From JANMJD01 sp963828405 (GTDB lineage: Bacteria; Actinomycetota; Acidimicrobiia; Acidimicrobiales; Ilumatobacteraceae), in the NCBI GenBank assembly GCA_963828405.1, contig CAWHEG010000029.1:62001-126000 (forward strand): a stretch of 64,000 bases of DNA, written 5' to 3'. How positions within the stretch are numbered: the stretch's first letter is position 1; each line of letters opens with the position of its first letter. The notes under the pieces are model-generated. The model was not told the DNA's origin. It worked only from the letters and a program-made list of their open reading frames with translations, and made no database searches. The translations under genes and the position numbers were made by a program. Positions 60,314 to 64,000 of this stretch are shown here, one piece after another.

Positions 60314-61975
60314 TCAGCGCCTTCGGAGCCGGCGGAGCCAGCTGTCGGCATATCGCAGGCGCCGTTCGAGCTGGTCGGTCGTCGCCGCGTTCACCGAGGT
60401 CACCCCGGCCAGACGGTTCATCTCGGCATTGACCTTGGCGTGACCCCAGCCCGTGAGATCGACGAGCCGCCGGGCCAGATCGGCATTGTGCAGGCGCAGC
60501 AGCTCCTTGCGCTCGGCGACGCTGAGGCCGCCGGTGAGACCCGACCAACCGGCCTCGGTCGGGATCTCCGGCAGGTCGACGACCAGCTGCGGATCGTCGG
60601 CGAGGGCCGGCTCGGGCACGTCGGGCTCGTCGTCGAACGACAGGCCCTCGGGAGTGAAGGCGTGGACGCGCACCCCGGTGGCCACCGCCGACACGACCGA
60701 GAACAGCGAGAGCTGCTCGGCATCGAGCAGGCCGTCGAGCTCGGCGTCGACGGCATCGGGATCCACCTCCCGGCGGAACTCCTCGTCGAGATCCTCGGTG
60801 TTCCGCCGCAGGACGTGGCGACGGGCGTCGGCGATCTGAAAGGCGTGGGCCCGCAGCCGGGCGTCGTCGGGGATGTACACGTATGCCTTCTGGCTGGCCC
60901 GACCCGCCGTCCAGCGCACGAACCGCCCGACGGCCTGACGGAAGAACAGCTCCGTCGACACCGTCGAGGCATAGACCCCGACGCGCAGCCGGGGGATGTC
61001 GACGCCCTCGGAGACCATCCGGACGGCCACCATCCAGGGGGTCGCCGATGTGGCGAACTCGGCGATGCGGTCCGACGCCGTCGGGTCGTCGGAGACGACG
61101 ACGTCGGCGCGTGAGCCGAGGCGGTCGCGCAGCAGGCGGGCGATGCCCCGGGCGTGCTCGACATCGGAGGCGATCACCAGGCCGCCGGCCTCGGGATGGG
61201 ACTGGCGGATGCGACGCAACCGCGTGTCGGCCTGGTGCAGCACCTCCCCCAGCCAGTCACCCTCGAGGCTGAGCGCCGTACGCAGGCGCTGCGAGACCCG
61301 TCCGGCGTCGAGGGCGTCCTCGAAGGTCGCCGACTCGAGCGAGCCGTCGGGGGCGGTCCACTCCATCACGCCGTCGATTCGCGGGAAGTAGACGGGACGC
61401 ACGACGCCGCCGTCGCGCAGTGCATCGGCGTAGCCGTAGGTGTAGTCGGGCCATGCCTCCTCGGCGATGTACCGGACGAAGGGGATCGCCGCCGTGTCGC
61501 TGCGGAAGGGGGTCCCCGAGAGCGACAGTCGGCGTCCGGCCGAGCCGAATCCGTGGTTGACGGCGTCTCCCCATGCCCGCTCGGACCCGGCATGGTGGAT
61601 CTCGTCGAGGATCACGAAACCGTCCGCCAGCAGGCCGCGCAGGCGGTCGGCGGTATCGCCGGTGGCGACCTGCTGGTACGTCGTCACCAGGCCGTGGACG
61701 TCGCGCGCCAGAACGTTGCCCGGGGTCCAGGCTGGGTCGAGCTGGAGTCCGAGGTGGTGTGCGGCCCGCGTCCACTGCTGCTTGAGGTGCGATGTCGGGG
61801 CGACGACGGCGAGCTTGCGGTTCCGCTGCCCGAGGACCCAGCGGGCACAGGCAAGGGCGAACGTCGTCTTGCCGGCCCCGGGGGTGGCCACGGCGAGGAA
61901 GTCCGGCTCCGGCGAGGCGGTGAATCGGTCGAAGGCGGCGCGTTGCCAGGGCCGGAGCTGCAGGGATGTCGTCAT
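60314..61975 (-). CDS. DEAD/DEAH-box helicase, XPB/SSL2-like
   Basis: A 553-residue superfamily 2 helicase. The start MTTSLQLRPWQRAAFDRF has the Q-like motif (RPWQ), Walker A is VATPGAGKTTFALA, motif II ILDEIHHAGS, motif III LSLSGTPFRSD, and the second domain has MVAVRMVSEGVDIPRLRVGVYAS and QAVGRFVRW (motif VI). A C-terminal 130 residues are extra and helical. The family acts on DNA or RNA unwinding and often in repair or restriction. I chose ATG at 61975 because it gives the usual start; the frame is open 60 bases more. It is divergent from the ABC-F gene. Confidence 0.88.
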   Translation of the reverse strand: MTTSLQLRPWQRAAFDRFTASPEPDFLAVATPGAGKTTFALACARWVLGQRNRKLAVVAPTSHLKQQWTRAAHHLGLQLDPAWTPGNVLARDVHGLVTTYQQVATGDTADRLRGLLADGFVILDEIHHAGSERAWGDAVNHGFGSAGRRLSLSGTPFRSDTAAIPFVRYIAEEAWPDYTYGYADALRDGGVVRPVYFPRIDGVMEWTAPDGSLESATFEDALDAGRVSQRLRTALSLEGDWLGEVLHQADTRLRRIRQSHPEAGGLVIASDVEHARGIARLLRDRLGSRADVVVSDDPTASDRIAEFATSATPWMVAVRMVSEGVDIPRLRVGVYASTVSTELFFRQAVGRFVRWTAGRASQKAYVYIPDDARLRAHAFQIADARRHVLRRNTEDLDEEFRREVDPDAVDAELDGLLDAEQLSLFSVVSAVATGVRVHAFTPEGLSFDDEPDVPEPALADDPQLVVDLPEIPTEAGWSGLTGGLSVAERKELLRLHNADLARRLVDLTGWGHAKVNAEMNRLAGVTSVNAATTDQLERRLRYADSWLRRLRRR

Positions 61976-62073
61976 GCGGGTGAGCTCATGGGGGGAGCCC
62001 GAGTCTGGCCCGCGCGTCGCCCCCCGACAGCGCACCGGTGGGAAACTCCTCCCGACCGGTCAGAATTCACGTG

Positions 62074-63720
62074 ATGAGCGCCTCGCTGCACGCCCGCGAC
62101 CTTCGGGTGACCCGCGGCCCGGCGGTCGTCCTCGACGGGGTGTCGATGTCGCTCGTCCCCGGCCGCCGCGTCGGGATCGTCGGCCCGAACGGGGTCGGCA
62201 AGTCCACGCTGCTCGACGCCCTCGCCGGGCGGATCCGCCTCGAACGGGGCACCGTGACGACGATGCCGCCCGATGCCGCTGTCGGCTACCTCGCCCAGGA
62301 ACGCGAGCGACGGCCCGACGAGACCGTCGCCGCGTTCATCGAGCGCCGAACCGGTGTGGGAGCGGCGACGGTGGAGCTCGACGCCTCGACCGCCGCCCTG
62401 GCCGCCGGCGAACCCGGCGCCGGCGACCGCTACGCAGATGCCCTCGAGCGATGGATGAACCTCGGTGGGGCCGATCTCGACAGCCGCGTCGGTGAGGTCT
62501 TCGACCGGCTCGGCATTTCCGCTGAGCTGGTGAGACGTCCGACGACGGTGCTCTCCGGCGGTGAAGCGGCCCGGGTCGGGCTGGCCGCCCTGCTGCTCAG
62601 CCGCTACGACGTCTACCTGCTCGACGAGCCGACCAACGATGTCGATCTGGAGGGGTTGGCGATCCTCGAGTCGTGGGTGGTCGGACTCGATGCCCCGGTC
62701 GCCCTCGTCAGCCACGACCGGGCGTTTCTCGAACGAACGGTCACCGATGTGGTCGAGGTCGACGAGTTCACCCATCGGATCTCGTCGTTCGCCGGCGGCT
62801 GGCGTGCCTTCCAGGAGGAACGCGAGCGGGCCCGGCGCCATGCGTGGGAGCGGTTCGAGGAGTACGACGCCAAGCGATCCAACCTCGCCGGACGGGCCCA
62901 GCGGGAGCGGGAGTGGGCCACCCAGGGGTTGAGCACGGCGCGCAGGAAGCCCGCCGACAACGACAAGAACGTCAAGGCGTTCAAGATCAACCAGACCGAG
63001 CAGCTCGCCGGCAAGGCGGCGCGCACCGAGAAGGCGATGGAGCGCCTCGACGTGATCGACAAGCCCCGCGAGCCGTGGCAGCTGCGCCTCGACATCCCGA
63101 TGCGCGAGCGGAGCGGTTCGGTGGTCGCCCGGCTGCACGGCGCCGTCATCGACCGGGGCGACTTCCGGCTCGGCCCCGTCGATCTGGAAGTCGGCTTCGG
63201 TGAGCGGATCGCCATCGCCGGGTCCAACGGCAGCGGCAAGACGACGCTGCTCAACGCCTTGCTCGGGCGCCTCCAGCTGAGCGCGGGGGAGCGGTGGATC
63301 GGCCCGGGCGTCGTCGTCGGCGAGATGGAGCAGGCCCGCCGACGATTGGTGAGCGATCGCCGGTTCCTCGATCAGTTCGTCGGCGACACCGGCATGTCCG
63401 TGCCCGACGCCCGCACGCTGCTGGCCAAGTTCGGCCTCGTCGGCGACCACGTCGTACGTCCGGCCGCCTCGCTCTCGCCGGGCGAGCGCACGCGGGGAAC
63501 GCTGGCGATGCTGATGGCCCAGGGGGCCAACTGTCTGGTGCTCGACGAACCGACCAACCACCTCGACCTGCCGGCCATCGAGCAACTCGAACAGGCCCTC
63601 GAAACCTTCGCCGGCACCGTGCTGCTCGTCACCCATGATCGGGCCCTGCTGTCGCACGTCCGGGTGACCCGGGTCCTCACCATGGTCGGCGGGCGTCTGG
63701 CGGCCGATGTCGCCGTGTGA
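62074..63720 (+). CDS. ABC-F family ATPase
   Basis: A 548-residue soluble protein with two ABC ATPase modules and no membrane part, which marks ABC-F translation factors. Module 1 has GPNGVGKSTLLDAL, LSGGEAARVGL and VYLLDEPTNDVDLE. The linker (about 240-320) is charged, with FQEERERARRHAWERFEEYD and NVKAFKINQTEQLAGKAARTEKAMERL. Module 2 has GSNGSGKTTLLNALLG, LSPGERTRGTLAML and CLVLDEPTNHLDLPAIEQLEQAL. Members act at the ribosome, some giving drug resistance. ATG at 62074 is the start. Confidence 0.92.
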   Translation: MSASLHARDLRVTRGPAVVLDGVSMSLVPGRRVGIVGPNGVGKSTLLDALAGRIRLERGTVTTMPPDAAVGYLAQERERRPDETVAAFIERRTGVGAATVELDASTAALAAGEPGAGDRYADALERWMNLGGADLDSRVGEVFDRLGISAELVRRPTTVLSGGEAARVGLAALLLSRYDVYLLDEPTNDVDLEGLAILESWVVGLDAPVALVSHDRAFLERTVTDVVEVDEFTHRISSFAGGWRAFQEERERARRHAWERFEEYDAKRSNLAGRAQREREWATQGLSTARRKPADNDKNVKAFKINQTEQLAGKAARTEKAMERLDVIDKPREPWQLRLDIPMRERSGSVVARLHGAVIDRGDFRLGPVDLEVGFGERIAIAGSNGSGKTTLLNALLGRLQLSAGERWIGPGVVVGEMEQARRRLVSDRRFLDQFVGDTGMSVPDARTLLAKFGLVGDHVVRPAASLSPGERTRGTLAMLMAQGANCLVLDEPTNHLDLPAIEQLEQALETFAGTVLLVTHDRALLSHVRVTRVLTMVGGRLAADVAV

Positions 63721-63764
63721 CGCACTCCGGTTGGCGAGCATTCGGAGGCCCCAGGACCGCGGCA

Positions 63765-63812
63765 TCGGAGTTGTTCCAGAACGGGTGGACGTCCGGCGTC
63801 GGCGAACTCCGA
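63765..63812. other. Inverted repeat between the ABC-F gene and the Lhr-type helicase
   Basis: TCGGAGTT at 63765-63772 pairs with AACTCCGA at 63805-63812 (8 bases, loop 32). Inside the loop is the small palindrome GTTCCAGAAC. It lies between the ABC-F stop and the start of the helicase gene. A terminator or a regulator site is possible; it may also be chance. Confidence 0.3.
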
Positions 63813-63837
63813 CACAGGCCTTCGGTAGCCTCGGTCC

Positions 63838-64000
63838 GTGGCCGAACATCCTGTCCTCCAGCGCTTCGCGCCGGCCGTGGCCACGTGGTTCACCACGTCA
63901 TTCCCCGAGCCCACACCCGCCCAGACCAAGGGCTGGCCGCCGATCGCCGACGGTCACCACACCCTCATCTGTGCACCGACGGGCAGTGGCAAAACGCTCA
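63838..64000 (+). CDS. lhr: Lhr-type large helicase, N-terminal fragment (runs off the window)
   Basis: The last 163 bases code for VAEHPVLQRFAPAVATWFTT, then SFPEPTPAQTKGWPPIADGHHT, LICAPTGSGKTL. The pattern PTPAQTKGWPPIADG and APTGSGKTL (Walker A) is that of the Lhr family of DNA repair helicases. GTG at 63838 is the start. Codon-level match is good, though only 54 residues are seen. A related DEAD-box helicase cannot be ruled out. Confidence 0.75.
   Translation, partial: MAEHPVLQRFAPAVATWFTTSFPEPTPAQTKGWPPIADGHHTLICAPTGSGKTL

Noticed and set aside
63765..63812. LexA box before the Lhr-type helicase (GTTCCAGAAC)
   Set aside because: Spacing between half-sites is 2, not 4, and the order is reversed, so it does not match the SOS box.

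Overview
The window is very GC-rich (about 70% by eye) and gene-dense, with no gap between genes over 300 bases. It reads as chromosome from a mycothiol-using actinobacterium. Supporting this are five small enzymes of the mycothiol-dependent maleylpyruvate isomerase/DinB type, an actinobacterial-style HemQ, a PAC2-family protein, a DUF222-HNH gene of the 13E12 type, and a WXG100-like protein with an EssC/EccC-like ATPase. The style (secreted proteins with 'VxGY' surface repeats, Thr/Pro-rich lipoproteins) suggests Acidimicrobiia, but that placement is inference. No rRNA, tRNA, CRISPR array, IS element or prophage was seen.

Layout. 0-9 kb: PAC2 protein, divergent serC and aspartate-type aminotransferase, alpha/beta hydrolase, LLM flavin oxidoreductase, MalY-type lyase and a secreted copper amine oxidase. 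9-11 kb: translationally coupled gnd-zwf. 12-14 kb: a WXG100-like protein coupled to a 617-residue partner. 14-22 kb: arylamine N-acetyltransferase, DUF1801 protein, VanZ-like protein, glutamate dehydrogenase, lipoprotein, and a fused dehydrogenase-acetyltransferase. 22-27.7 kb: a thiamine locus, read right to left as MFS transporter, TPP riboswitch, thiN, thiB, thiP, thiQ; the conserved CTGAGA of the riboswitch supplies the stop codon of the MFS gene. 28-35 kb: methyltransferase, LysE exporter, DUF222-HNH gene behind a LexA-like box, CDF efflux pump, NfuA-like Fe-S protein, kynureninase, and four-gene interspersion of mycothiol-type enzymes. 36-41 kb: a secreted repeat protein, then dxs with a coupled inositol-monophosphatase-family gene. 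41-46 kb: a sigma-like protein divergent from a 1433-residue FHA-containing FtsK/SpoIIIE ATPase. 47-52 kb: fdhD, a lipoprotein coupled to an unusual FtsH-like AAA protease, hemQ, and an amino-acid-type binding protein. 53-57 kb: AlaX-like editing protein, an unknown gene, and divergent from it a single protein that joins an ECF sigma factor, zinc finger, membrane helix, Thr-rich linker and extracellular domain. 57-64 kb: NUDIX hydrolase, a DtxR-lipoprotein-AzlC-AzlD run, helicase, ABC-F ATPase and the start of an Lhr-type helicase.

Two themes stand out. First, signal-to-transcription and secretion proteins of unusual architecture: the membrane-tethered sigma factor, the FHA-containing secretion ATPase far from its WXG-type partner, and the FtsH-like protease with large insertions. 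Second, four minus-strand genes (thiP, the CDF pump, the IMPase-family gene, azlC) carry frameshifts that are all cured by removing one base, and a fifth gene seems to have lost its stop through a missing C. These may be assembly errors; raw reads would decide.
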